From Gammaproteobacteria bacterium (lineage in GTDB: Bacteria > Pseudomonadota > Gammaproteobacteria > Xanthomonadales > SZUA-36), in the NCBI GenBank assembly GCA_021772915.1, contig JAJFLB010000056.1, positions 83,240 to 147,239 on the forward strand: 64,000 nt of DNA. Reading direction: 5' to 3'. Position 1 is the first letter of the stretch. Every line of letters begins with the position of its first letter. The notes under the pieces were generated by a model, which had not been told where the DNA came from, did not search any database, and saw only the letters and a list, made by a program, of their open reading frames with translations. This document shows, piece after piece, positions 25,947 through 33,999 of this stretch. The translations under genes and the position numbers were made by a program.

Positions 25947-26978
25947 GTGAGACCAAGGCACTTGAGTTTACCCGTGAAAGCAAAACCGAATATTTTCGTC
26001 ACGATCGCATCCTATGCCGATCCGGAGTTACCGCGCACCCTCAGGGATTGCATGGAGATGGCACGCCACCCTGAACGCCTGAGCTTTGGTCTCTGCTGGC
26101 AACAGGATCCCGATGATCCGATAGACATAGAAGAGTTCCGTCAGGATACCCGTTTTCGAATCATAGACCGTACCGTGCAGGAGAGCCGTGGCGGGCCCTG
26201 GGCGCGTAATCTTGCGCAGTCACTATGGCGTGGTGAGCCCTATACCTTGCAGGTTGATTCGCACATGAAATTCGAACCCGACTGGGACTCTAAGCTGGTC
26301 GGGATGTTGGAATCCCTGCCCGCTGAAAAACCCATTATCAGCATGAACGCACCGTTGTTTCACTACGATGACCAGGGCAAATTGCACTGCCAGTCAGAGA
26401 TGGGTGTGCCCACGACCCGGGTCAGTGGTTGGGAGGAAAACAGTGGCTGGTCACCCTGGTTCGATTTTGGCCCTCCCAACCAACAACAGCCAGGGCGCAC
26501 ACGATTCGTGAACGGCAATTTTGCGTTCAGCCGCGGCCAGTGGTGCGCCGAGGTGCCACAGGACCCCGACCACTATTACTGGGGCGAGGAATTCAATGTC
26601 ACGGTGCGTTCCTTCACCTGGGGTTACGATTTATTCCTGCCCAGCGAGGTGGTGGCATGGCATATGCTGCATACTGATGCACCACCGCGTCGGCACTGGG
26701 AGCACGGTGAGGAGGTCATACAACAACGCAACAAGGTTGCTTACGAACGCCTGCATCGCCTGATCTACTCCGCAGGTGGACATGACCTGGGTCCCTACAG
26801 CCTGGGCCGGGCACGGAGTGTACATGATTACGAAATCTACGCTGGTTTTAGTTTTCAATCCAAGCGAGCACACCCAGACGTGTTCACCGGAGCCAACCCG
26901 GACCCGGTGACCATCCACTCTGAAGCGGACTGGGCGAAGTGCATCACCTGGGATGAGGCCGCCAGGCAGAGGCAATGA
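25947..26978 (+). CDS. GT60-like polypeptide N-acetylglucosaminyltransferase
   Basis: 343 residues from a GTG at 25947. A second GTG at 25974 would place the start just before 'KPNIFVTIASYADPELPRTL', which is where family members begin. Other marks are 'HPERLSFGLCWQQD', 'GGPWARNLAQSLWRGEPYTL', the D-x-H motif in 'LQVDSHMKFEPDWD', and 'FVNGNFAFSRGQWCAEVPQD'. The family (PF11397) includes Dictyostelium Gnt1, which adds GlcNAc to hydroxyproline of Skp1, and bacterial homologues. A second copy lies in the operon at 35116. Together with the prolyl-hydroxylase-like enzymes this supports protein hydroxyproline or Ser/Thr glycosylation (inference). Confidence 0.75.
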   Translation: MRPRHLSLPVKAKPNIFVTIASYADPELPRTLRDCMEMARHPERLSFGLCWQQDPDDPIDIEEFRQDTRFRIIDRTVQESRGGPWARNLAQSLWRGEPYTLQVDSHMKFEPDWDSKLVGMLESLPAEKPIISMNAPLFHYDDQGKLHCQSEMGVPTTRVSGWEENSGWSPWFDFGPPNQQQPGRTRFVNGNFAFSRGQWCAEVPQDPDHYYWGEEFNVTVRSFTWGYDLFLPSEVVAWHMLHTDAPPRRHWEHGEEVIQQRNKVAYERLHRLIYSAGGHDLGPYSLGRARSVHDYEIYAGFSFQSKRAHPDVFTGANPDPVTIHSEADWAKCITWDEAARQRQ

Positions 26979-27047
26979 TCCGCAATGGCCCTCAGCACTT
27001 CGAAACTGTCATAATGCTACAGCACAAAATGTGTGGTACGGGTTGAC

Positions 27048-27755
27048 ATGGCTTTTTACTTTCGCGTCAACGAAGAACTCAACCTGGTCGCGGTGTTTAG
27101 TCCCAAGTGTGCCTGCACGAGCATCAAAAAGTGGATGGATGCACTCGCACAAGCAAGTGCCCGGCGGGCCGATCTTAACGCCAATCATGCCTACAATATC
27201 GGAGCAGACCAGTTTGCCGCCTACACGGGATACCGTACCGTATTGTTCCTGCGCGATCCGTTACGGAGGCTGGCCAGCTTTTACGCGCACTGGGTGGTCA
27301 AGCGGCCCGGGCGCTGGGATTTTGCGGACGCTGAGCGACGATTCTGGCTCCGTGGCAAATCGTTTCGCAGGTTCCTCTTTGTGCTTGACCACCTGGCGCG
27401 CCACGATCTGGCTTTCCAACATCATCTGGAGTCACAGCTCGGAAACCTGCCGGGGTTTGAATTCCAACATCTGGTTTTGGTCGAAAACCTGTTGGAGGGA
27501 ATACAAATGCTGAACACCGTGCTCGGTTACAAGGTCTTACCCGCAAAACGCTACAATTGCATTCGCAAGAACAAACAGTTGACGGAATTTGTGGGTGACC
27601 GTACCCCCCGGTGGCTGGCCGAAAACGGTATACCAGATTACTCCTGGTTTTACGATTCTGAAATGGTGGCCATGGCCAAGCATATCTACACGCAGGATGT
27701 GGATCTTTACCAACGGCAAGGCGGCCAACTCCTCAACCCGGCAGAACCCTGCTGA
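27048..27755 (+). CDS. Sulfotransferase (Sulfotransfer_2-like)
   Basis: About 235 residues from the ATG at 27048; a GTG at 27033 is also in frame. The 5'-phosphosulfate-binding loop is 'LVAVFSPKCACTSIKKWMD' and the 3'-phosphate-binding motif is 'YRTVLFLRDPLRRLASFYAH'. These are the PAPS-binding pair of carbohydrate sulfotransferases. Soluble, with no signal peptide. It precedes the PT-repeat operon by about 180 bp and is separated from it by a hairpin, so it is probably a separate unit. Likely role: sulfation of the glycan or of tyrosine/serine; substrate unknown. Confidence 0.75.
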   Translation: MAFYFRVNEELNLVAVFSPKCACTSIKKWMDALAQASARRADLNANHAYNIGADQFAAYTGYRTVLFLRDPLRRLASFYAHWVVKRPGRWDFADAERRFWLRGKSFRRFLFVLDHLARHDLAFQHHLESQLGNLPGFEFQHLVLVENLLEGIQMLNTVLGYKVLPAKRYNCIRKNKQLTEFVGDRTPRWLAENGIPDYSWFYDSEMVAMAKHIYTQDVDLYQRQGGQLLNPAEPC

Positions 27756-27777
27756 GGTAGGCCAATCCCAGACTGGC

Positions 27778-27799
27778 AGCAGGTATGCTTTTACCTGCT
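27778..27799 (+). terminator. Hairpin between the sulfotransferase and the operon
   Basis: agcaggta (27778-27785) and tacctgct (27792-27799) form an 8-bp stem with a six-base loop about 23 bases after the stop at 27755. Only two T's follow, so it is a weak intrinsic terminator at best. It does mark the boundary before the operon promoter region. Confidence 0.4.
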
Positions 27800-27849
27800 T
27801 CCGGATAATTCAGCAGAGGTAGTTCCACCGACCCGGGTCAACCAGTGAT

Positions 27850-27878
27850 TTATCATTTTCAGATCGCGTGCTATTATT
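27850..27878 (+). promoter_or_regulatory. Possible operon promoter
   Basis: A tattat hexamer at 27873-27878 lies 17 bases after tttatc (27850-27855), in the AT-rich gap upstream of the repeat-protein gene. The -35 match is poor. This is the only sizeable gap before a 15-kb run of overlapping genes, so a promoter is expected hereabouts. The exact site is uncertain. Confidence 0.25.
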
Positions 27879-27933
27879 AATGGGACTACCGGATGTTAAT
27901 CAGCAATCGACGAAATAGTCGTCAGGGACTAGT

Positions 27934-28929
27934 ATGAGCGATAAGCGCAAAACCAAGAAAGAACTTATTGAGGAACTGGAGGCATTACGCAGCAAGGTCG
28001 ACAATGCCTCCGATGATGCTTCGCAGGGTGATAAAGGTGGGGAAGAGGAATCAACTGGTGGTCTGACCCGCCGCGAAGTTCTAAGCGGCTGGATCGCACC
28101 TGTAATCCTGACTGTGCCCGTGGTACCACGCGCCGCTGTGGCCCAGCAGGGTGGTGAGGGTCTTGAATTCGTGGCCTTTCCAACCGCGCTCGAAGTAGAC
28201 CTGCAAAAAGCCGTGGTACCTACAACGGTCGCATTTATTGAGGCAGTTACCGCCAGCCCGACCAATAACCCAACCAACAACCCGACCAACAACCCAACCA
28301 ACAACCCGACCAACAACCCGACCAACGAGCCGACTACCGAGCCGACCAATGTCCCAACCAATAGCCCGACCGGCAGTCCGACCACGGCTAACCCGACCAA
28401 CAACCCGACAGTTCCAACCAGTAGCCCGACAGGCAGTCCGACCACGGCTAACCCGACCAACAGCCCGACGACGAGACCGACCACGGCTAACCCGACGCAG
28501 AGTCCAGTTACTGCCAGCCCGACGCTGAGCCCGACCGCAGTCGCTACAACATTAAGTCCGACCGGTAGTCCGACCACGGCTAACCCAACGCAGAGCCCGG
28601 TTACGGCTAACCCGACCAATAGTCCAACCGCAGCAACACCGACCACGGCTAACCCGACATTAAGTCCAACCTCCGCGGCACCGACCAAGAGCCCAACCCG
28701 GCGCCCAACCCGGAGCCCAACCTTTGCCCCGGGTGTGACTGCGGCGCCAACACAGAGCCCAACCTCGGCAGCACCCACCAAGAGCCCAACCGCATTCCCC
28801 ACGCAAAGTCCAACTACGGCAACGCCAACAACGGCGAGCCCTACCAGCGTGGCGCCAACGGCGAGCCCAACGGCTGCACCAACGGTTATCATTCCAGTTG
28901 AACTGACAGATTTCGAGGTTGACGGATGA
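27934..28929 (+). CDS. Pro-Thr repeat protein with charged helical leader and twin-arginine signal; likely modification substrate
   Basis: 331 residues; 'aggga' precedes the ATG. Residues 1-25 are a Lys/Glu-rich amphipathic helix ('KKELIEELEALRSKV'), followed by an acidic linker to about 43. Residues 44-70 form a Tat-type signal ('TRREVLSGWIAPVILTVPVV' plus PRAAVA, R46-R47) with likely cleavage at AVA/Q. Residues about 108-318 are a low-complexity array with about 45 Pro-Thr dipeptides, opening with five perfect PTNN units and grading into PT(N/Q/L/K)S and PTTAN units. The tail is 'IPVELTDFEVDG'. N-P-T is not an N-glycosylation sequon, so the array suits Hyp or Thr O-modification. The gene heads an operon of dioxygenases and glycosyltransferases and is the obvious candidate substrate. 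The leader before the Tat signal could bind the PqqD domains encoded next (inference). Confidence 0.85.
   Translation: MSDKRKTKKELIEELEALRSKVDNASDDASQGDKGGEEESTGGLTRREVLSGWIAPVILTVPVVPRAAVAQQGGEGLEFVAFPTALEVDLQKAVVPTTVAFIEAVTASPTNNPTNNPTNNPTNNPTNNPTNEPTTEPTNVPTNSPTGSPTTANPTNNPTVPTSSPTGSPTTANPTNSPTTRPTTANPTQSPVTASPTLSPTAVATTLSPTGSPTTANPTQSPVTANPTNSPTAATPTTANPTLSPTSAAPTKSPTRRPTRSPTFAPGVTAAPTQSPTSAAPTKSPTAFPTQSPTTATPTTASPTSVAPTASPTAAPTVIIPVELTDFEVDG
28258..28329 (+). repeat. 12-bp tandem repeat encoding PTNN units
   Basis: Six consecutive near-perfect 12-base units (consensus ccgaccaacaac with ccg/cca and aat/aac third-base variants; the last unit ends in gag) encode PTNN x5 and PTNE. Strong unit identity means this end of the array can change length by slipped-strand replication, unlike the more diverged distal repeats. 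Confidence 0.9.
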
Positions 28930-28930
28930 C

Positions 28931-30343
28931 ATGAGCCGGTCCAGGGCAGCCGGTAAGAGTGCCGGAAACAAGAAAAAGACAAGTAAGCAACCGGCCACTG
29001 GCAGAAAAAAACGCCAAAAAAGGGCTCCCAGGCAAGCAGAGACTTACCCATTGAGGCCACTCAAATTGGGTGGTCCGGAGTTGTACAGTGTCGCCGACGA
29101 GGCTGTGCTGGTGCCGGAGCAGGGTACGGACATATTTGCCCTCAATGCTACCGGTGCCCGGGTCTGGGAAATGTGTGACGGGCGTCATTCATTGCTTGAT
29201 ATGCATGACAAGCTGTGTGCACGTTTCGATGGTGACAAGGTGCAGGTGATGGCTGACATGGCCACTGCCCTGTTCCGCTTCCGCTCCCTGGATTTATTGG
29301 AACCACAATCACTCGTTGACCCACGGATCGCGAGAACCGGCACCATTGTGCTGGCACCCGGCGAAGACCCCCGCCCCAAGGTGCATATTGTGCACGGTAT
29401 AGAAGACAATCATTATTTCCGTTGGCAACTGGCCATCATGTTTGAATCACTGGTGGGCAAGATGCCGGCCGGTTGGGAAATCAAGGTTGTCGTGTGCAAT
29501 GACCATCGTTCGATATCAGCGGATTTAAAACACATCCTTGACACCTACGATGTGCAGCATTTTACCGGCGAGAGCCACGCGGATAATCATCATATTGACT
29601 TCGCCGGCGGTGGTGACCGGTACGTACCCATGAACCGTGTCGAGGCTTTGAATATTGTCAGTCATCACGTGGCACCGGATGATCTGGTGTGCCTGATGGA
29701 TACCGATATATTTCTCTACGGCGAACTCCGGCCGGAGCTGTTTCCCCGGCACAATGCCATGGCCAGCAACTGGATCATAGCGCAGGAAAAGTACTTCCAG
29801 TTTGCCGCCAATGACACCAAGGGTCTCCAGTTGCCCAAGCTACTGGAAGCACTGGGTTGTGAGCAGGAATTCAAACCTGGTGGCGTTATGGTTTTCCTTA
29901 CCGGCGAAACACTCCAGCGCAATGACCGTAAAGTCATCCGCGACTGCTTCAGGTTTCTGCAGATTCACTTCCTGGCAGGTAAAATCCTGGATATGCCGCA
30001 CCACGGTGTTTGGGTCGCCGAGATGGCTTGTTTTGCCATGGCCATGTACCCCAACGGGATCGATTACGAACTGCTGGAAATTGAACAATTCGCAGTCCAG
30101 GAGCAACATGCGGATGACCTGCCCGAAGGGACGTTTTTCCACTACTACACGGACATCAACGATGAAGGCAGCCTTGGGCCGTTCTTTGAGTCCCAATGGC
30201 ACAAGCAGCTGTTCTCCAACCAGGATTTCCTCAAGTCTGACATTGACAGTTTTCTGGATGTCGCAAAGGGTAAGGCAGAAATACAATTCATGACACTGGC
30301 CAAGCAGGCTCGAGACAGGTTATATGGAAAAGCAGATGACTGA
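28931..30343 (+). CDS. PqqD domain fused to a Hyp/Ser-glycosyltransferase-like GT-A domain
   Basis: 470 residues from the ATG at 28931, one base after the upstream stop region (TTG at 28919 also in frame). Residues 1-35 are strongly basic. Residues about 50-126 are a PqqD-type winged domain ('FALNATGARVWEMCDGRHSL', 'RFRSLDLLEPQ'); PqqD is the prototype RiPP recognition element that binds leader peptides. Residues 150-450 are a GT-A enzyme: 'VHIVHGIEDNHYFRWQLAIM', 'RYVPMNRVEALNIV', 'DDLVCLMDTDIFLYGEL' (D257-x-D259), 'FKPGGVMVFLTG', 'EMACFAMAMYPNGIDYELLE'. The order resembles plant hydroxyproline O-arabinosyltransferase and peptidyl-serine galactosyltransferase. A similar pair, with the domains in reverse order, lies at 33996. 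Predicted to glycosylate the repeat protein in the cytoplasm. Confidence 0.75.
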   Translation: MSRSRAAGKSAGNKKKTSKQPATGRKKRQKRAPRQAETYPLRPLKLGGPELYSVADEAVLVPEQGTDIFALNATGARVWEMCDGRHSLLDMHDKLCARFDGDKVQVMADMATALFRFRSLDLLEPQSLVDPRIARTGTIVLAPGEDPRPKVHIVHGIEDNHYFRWQLAIMFESLVGKMPAGWEIKVVVCNDHRSISADLKHILDTYDVQHFTGESHADNHHIDFAGGGDRYVPMNRVEALNIVSHHVAPDDLVCLMDTDIFLYGELRPELFPRHNAMASNWIIAQEKYFQFAANDTKGLQLPKLLEALGCEQEFKPGGVMVFLTGETLQRNDRKVIRDCFRFLQIHFLAGKILDMPHHGVWVAEMACFAMAMYPNGIDYELLEIEQFAVQEQHADDLPEGTFFHYYTDINDEGSLGPFFESQWHKQLFSNQDFLKSDIDSFLDVAKGKAEIQFMTLAKQARDRLYGKADD

Positions 30344-30971
30344 CAGCAAGTTGACCAGGAACCTGTTTGACATGCCCGAATGGCTCAAGCAACAAACCCT
30401 TGAACAGCAGGAAAACGCACCCTATTGCGGCTTGGGTTTTAAAAAAGGCCGACTGGAGCCGGATCTGCATGCCCGCATGTTGAAAAACATTGAAGAAAAT
30501 GTTTCGCTGTTCCGGCCTGAGCATAATGTCAGAGAAATTGAATCTGTTGAACCCGGTGTCATACCGGTGTTGTTTCACGAGGACCGCGAGTTCAACCAAT
30601 CCATAATGGAGGCGCTCAAACCCGTGCATACAACCTGGTCGGGGATGCGTCTGGAGGAATCCGCCTGCTATGGTTTCCGAATCTACCAGCGTGGTTCGTA
30701 CCTGTACAATCATGTAGACCGTACCCAGACCCACATTATCAGCTCCACCATCTGCGTGGACCACCGTCTCGAAAAGCCCTGGCCACTTTACATCGAAGAC
30801 ATTGATGGCAACCCTTACCAGGTGGATATGGAACCGGGTGAGTTTGTGTTTTATGAGGGGGCACGGCTCATTCACGGTCGCCCCTGGGCACTTGATGGGG
30901 ATTACTACATTGGTATGTTCGTCCATTATCGTCCTCAAGACATTGCCTCCCACCAGGCGCTACAACGATGA
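30324..30971 (+). CDS. 2OG-Fe(II) dioxygenase-like protein
   Basis: 215 residues from 30324 (ATG at 30336 also possible); the gene overlaps the previous stop by 20 bases. 'SACYGFRIYQRGSYLYNHVD' gives the facial triad start H130-x-D132; 'RTQTHIISSTICVD' follows, and 'VFYEGARLIHGRPW' gives H184 with R186. The cupin-like strand order is that of 2OG dioxygenases that hydroxylate peptide side chains. It is the single-domain counterpart of the second domain of the protein at 9261-10907 and of similar sequence throughout. Position between the two PqqD-GT fusions supports action on the same substrate, possibly as an Asn, Thr or Pro hydroxylase (inference). Confidence 0.75.
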   Translation: MEKQMTDSKLTRNLFDMPEWLKQQTLEQQENAPYCGLGFKKGRLEPDLHARMLKNIEENVSLFRPEHNVREIESVEPGVIPVLFHEDREFNQSIMEALKPVHTTWSGMRLEESACYGFRIYQRGSYLYNHVDRTQTHIISSTICVDHRLEKPWPLYIEDIDGNPYQVDMEPGEFVFYEGARLIHGRPWALDGDYYIGMFVHYRPQDIASHQALQR

Positions 30972-32983
30972 GACAGCTGTACTACACCAACTACGAATCG
31001 GGCCAATCCGGTCTGAGTAACGCGATTATGTCGATCGAAATTGGCGTGGTACTTGCGTTCCTGACCAATCGCTTCCTGTTGCTGGATGGCAACGTATCGC
31101 CGCCTGCCAACGTGGTGGCCTATGACGGACGTATTGACAACAAAGTCATGAGCAAAGTGACTGACCTGCTCGACATTCCGGTGGCATGGAGCGAACCGGA
31201 TAGCAAATCGTTGGCGAGAATAGATAGTCAGGAATTGACCGACCACCACCTGATGGATTCTGTTTTTTACGTGCCCGGCAGCGTCGATATCGACTCCGAT
31301 GATGCCGGTCAGTTCGCGCGTGGCCGCGAGAACTGGCTGTGCGAAACCGAAGAATTGTTCGACGTACCATTGCTAAGGGTTTCAGAAAAACCTAAGGCCA
31401 AAAACGAAAAGCGGCATCGGAATAACCTGGGATTCTATTCCTATTTCTTCTATTTCAATGACGAAACCCGGCGCGCCGTCTACAAGGTGCTGGAGCGTAT
31501 GCGGGCCAAGGCGCCTTTCGCAGAGCTGGCGCAGCAGGTGGCCAGGGATCTTGGCAAATTCAACGCCGTGCACATGCGACGTGGGGACTTCAAGGTGACC
31601 TACGGTGTGACCGTACTCGACCGCCATCCATGGGAAGCCATCGATGCACTGGACAAACATTTCAAACACGACGACCGGCTGTTGATCTGCACGGATGAAC
31701 GGGATGATCCATTCTTCAAGGATCTGAAGGCCACTTGGAAAAATCACGTTTTCATAGACCACCATATCCTTGATAACTATGGCAAGGAATTTTTCGACTT
31801 GCCACGACACGACAGCATTGCCCTGGCCTACCTTTCACAACTGGTCGCTGCAGAGTCACAGGATTTTATCGGTACAATGACCAGCACTTATACATCCATT
31901 ATCCAGCGTCTGAGAGGTAATCGCGGCGCAGATGAGCCGTTCAAGTTCCTCTGGAACGAGCTGCCAGAACCGGATGACCGTTACGAACGCGGCCGTCATC
32001 CGGTCAGCGAGTGTGTACCACTGGAAAACGGTATCATGGTCGAGGAACTGGAAGGACCGTATTCCTGGAATCGCTACAATCAACGAATCAACCCCGCCTG
32101 GATGCGTGAATGGCCGGAAAGCTTCCTTACTGACGCGGCCCTGGAGTCGGGAACCCTGCTTGCGGATGTGAAAACCAGGGTTGTTCCCCTTTCAGGCACT
32201 ACTGCCCGCACCAAAGCACACTTACATTTCGAGGGGGTTCGGGTGCGGGTCAAAAGCTCAATTCCGGGACTGGCATTCAGACTGTCAGAAGTGTTCAACC
32301 AGGGTGAACGCGGGGAGCAGAGCGCTATCATTGCCGACATTTCAGTCGAATCGAGTCAGGATCAGTTTGTGATGTCTGCCGGCGGTCGTGAACTGGCTAA
32401 CAGTGGAACACAAAAGAAAATCATCGGTGAGTTGATCAGGCACGTGGTCCGCGTTTTGACGGATGCCCGGCGCTATCACTGCTGGCTGATTGGCATACTG
32501 TTCAGAAAAAAGGAAAACACGATCGTCTACATAGGCGACCTGGGGGCGTCTGGCAAATCCATTGCCGACGCCATGTGCACCTCCGGTTGGGAAATGCTGG
32601 CGGATGAAGTCATCCCGGTGCGTGTAAAGACCGCTGAGGCCATACCATTTGTACGCATGTCCTGGCCAAAAGGCGCTGCCGCGCGGTTAGAGTGGAATAA
32701 GACCAAGTTAGCCGCAGTCGTCCACGGGAGCGCTCGCCTGCATGGCAAGGACACGGTCACCCGGCTTACACCAGCTGTCGGCGCAGCCGAAATGCTGCAG
32801 CAATGTTTTGATTTTCGCTTTGACCGAAAACGTGCCACGGAGCGACTGTGCAAGGTTGCCTCTGTATTGCCGATCTACGCACTCTCTTTCAGTGAGTCAT
32901 CCAGGGTACCTGGCGTGCTTGAGTTTTTGGCCTCACACGGCGACGCTGGTGAGAAAACTGCCATCGCATCGGGAGGTGGATAA
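30968..32983 (+). CDS. O-fucosyltransferase-like domain fused to an HprK-related kinase-like domain
   Basis: 671 residues, ATGA overlap with the previous gene. Residues about 1-330: 'FNAVHMRRGDFKVTYGVTVL' (H202-M-R-R-G-D207), 'LLICTDERDDPFFKDLKA' and 'ESQDFIGTMTSTYTSIIQRL' match GDP-fucose protein O-fucosyltransferase-type GT-B enzymes. Residues about 410-660 resemble HprK-related kinase A: a P-loop-like 'GDLGASGKSIADAMCTSG' (K530-S531) followed by 'WEMLADEVIPVRV' with an acidic D546-E547 pair. The loop is unusual: the first Walker-A Gly is Asp, so ATP binding is not assured. HprK-related kinases and PqqD proteins are known to co-occur in predicted peptide-modification loci; a fusion to a glycosyltransferase is atypical. 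Confidence 0.7.
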   Translation: MRQLYYTNYESGQSGLSNAIMSIEIGVVLAFLTNRFLLLDGNVSPPANVVAYDGRIDNKVMSKVTDLLDIPVAWSEPDSKSLARIDSQELTDHHLMDSVFYVPGSVDIDSDDAGQFARGRENWLCETEELFDVPLLRVSEKPKAKNEKRHRNNLGFYSYFFYFNDETRRAVYKVLERMRAKAPFAELAQQVARDLGKFNAVHMRRGDFKVTYGVTVLDRHPWEAIDALDKHFKHDDRLLICTDERDDPFFKDLKATWKNHVFIDHHILDNYGKEFFDLPRHDSIALAYLSQLVAAESQDFIGTMTSTYTSIIQRLRGNRGADEPFKFLWNELPEPDDRYERGRHPVSECVPLENGIMVEELEGPYSWNRYNQRINPAWMREWPESFLTDAALESGTLLADVKTRVVPLSGTTARTKAHLHFEGVRVRVKSSIPGLAFRLSEVFNQGERGEQSAIIADISVESSQDQFVMSAGGRELANSGTQKKIIGELIRHVVRVLTDARRYHCWLIGILFRKKENTIVYIGDLGASGKSIADAMCTSGWEMLADEVIPVRVKTAEAIPFVRMSWPKGAAARLEWNKTKLAAVVHGSARLHGKDTVTRLTPAVGAAEMLQQCFDFRFDRKRATERLCKVASVLPIYALSFSESSRVPGVLEFLASHGDAGEKTAIASGGG

Positions 32984-33999
32984 TGGCCAGCCATGAGGAT
33001 ACCCAAGCAGGCGGGCGCATGATCTCGGTCCAGTTGCAGCTGGAGAGTGGTCATGAACTGAAACTTACCCTGGGCGAGCAGTCCCCGGAACTGGTGACCC
33101 TGTTCCGCATTCTGGCCAGCAGAAATTCCGACACCGTGACGCCGGCCGAACAGTTCCTGCAATTACCGCTGAATAATGGCGCCGCTGCGTGTTCATTCCA
33201 TTCCCGTCAACTGGTCTCCATCATCACGGAACCCCCGGTGGTGGTCCAGTTGGAGCAGGCCGAGACACCCGAGACAGCACCGGTCGCAACAGCTGTGCCA
33301 CCCACTGTCGTGGTGAATACACCGCGTTACCTGATCATTGATGATTTCCTGGGACACGACGAACACCGGGACATGCTGGCTTTTGCAATGAACCACGAGG
33401 ATCAGTTTGAAGCTGGAACGGTGGTGGGACATGAAACACCACATCGAAAGAATCAGGTTATCCTGAGTTTTGCTGAGACGGCCCATGCCAAGTTATTGTC
33501 TAACCGACTGCTGACCTGGCTACCCATGTTGACTGAAGAACTCCAGATGGAACTGTTTCCTGTCCGCTTTGTTGAATCGCAGCTGACAGCCAGCAACGAT
33601 GGACATTACTACCGCGTACACTGCGATACCGGCGCCGACGAGGCTGACTTTCGCGCCATCACGTGTGTGTACTACTTCTTTCGTGAGCCACGTCCTTTCA
33701 ACGGCGGAACCTTGCGACTGTATGACAGCATAAATCAGGGTGACCGGCGCGAGGCCAGCGGAAGTTACCGGGAAATCGAGGCAGTCTCCAACCGACTGGT
33801 GGTATTCCCAAGTTCCGCGCACCATGAACTCATGCGCATCCGCTGCCCATCGGGGAAATTCGGTGACAGTCGCTTCGCCATAACCAACTGGATCCAGATC
33901 AGCCCTGAACCACGACCGGATGACACCTTTGGTTGGGGTCACCTGCGTTGTGGCGTCCTGCCTGCACAATACGGTGACCTCGCAGGAAGTTCACAGTGA
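32983..33999 (+). CDS. Prolyl-hydroxylase-like 2OG-Fe(II) dioxygenase with N-terminal shared module
   Basis: 338 residues; ATG overlaps the previous stop (TAATG). Residues about 14-88 are the beta-rich module shared with 9261 and 36034 ('LQLPLNNGAAACSF', 'LVSIITEPPVVVQ'). Residues 115-310 are an SM-20/P4H-like dioxygenase: 'YLIIDDFLGHDEHRDML', 'GHYYRVHCDTGADEADFRAI' with H213-x-D215, 'VVFPSSAHHELMRIRCPSGK' with distal H281 (or H280), and 'GDSRFAITNWI' with 2OG-binding R297. Such enzymes hydroxylate proline in peptides. It sits between the kinase fusion and the second PqqD-GT in the same coupled operon, making the Pro-rich repeat protein its likely target. Confidence 0.85.
   Translation: MASHEDTQAGGRMISVQLQLESGHELKLTLGEQSPELVTLFRILASRNSDTVTPAEQFLQLPLNNGAAACSFHSRQLVSIITEPPVVVQLEQAETPETAPVATAVPPTVVVNTPRYLIIDDFLGHDEHRDMLAFAMNHEDQFEAGTVVGHETPHRKNQVILSFAETAHAKLLSNRLLTWLPMLTEELQMELFPVRFVESQLTASNDGHYYRVHCDTGADEADFRAITCVYYFFREPRPFNGGTLRLYDSINQGDRREASGSYREIEAVSNRLVVFPSSAHHELMRIRCPSGKFGDSRFAITNWIQISPEPRPDDTFGWGHLRCGVLPAQYGDLAGSSQ

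Noticed and set aside
28258..28740. Possible CRISPR array or minisatellite
   Set aside because: Units are 12 bases, in frame with a protein and without unique spacers, so this is a coding tandem repeat.
28255..28890. N-glycosylation sequons in the repeat protein
   Set aside because: The frequent N-P-T triplets have Pro at the middle position, which is excluded from the N-X-S/T sequon; O-linked or Hyp-linked modification fits better.
27934..28929. Ice-binding, silaffin-like or mucin adhesin role for the PT protein
   Set aside because: Repeats alone cannot tell; the operon of modification enzymes makes a glycosylated substrate the more economical reading, so these were not put forward.
27900..29060. 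Long antisense frame over the PT repeats encoding VGL/VGLAV repeats (386 codons)
   Set aside because: It is the mirror of a low-complexity repeat; its periodicity is imposed by the ccgacc codons of the sense gene, and it has no ribosome-binding site, signal or domain. The sense frame has a leader, Tat signal and operon context.
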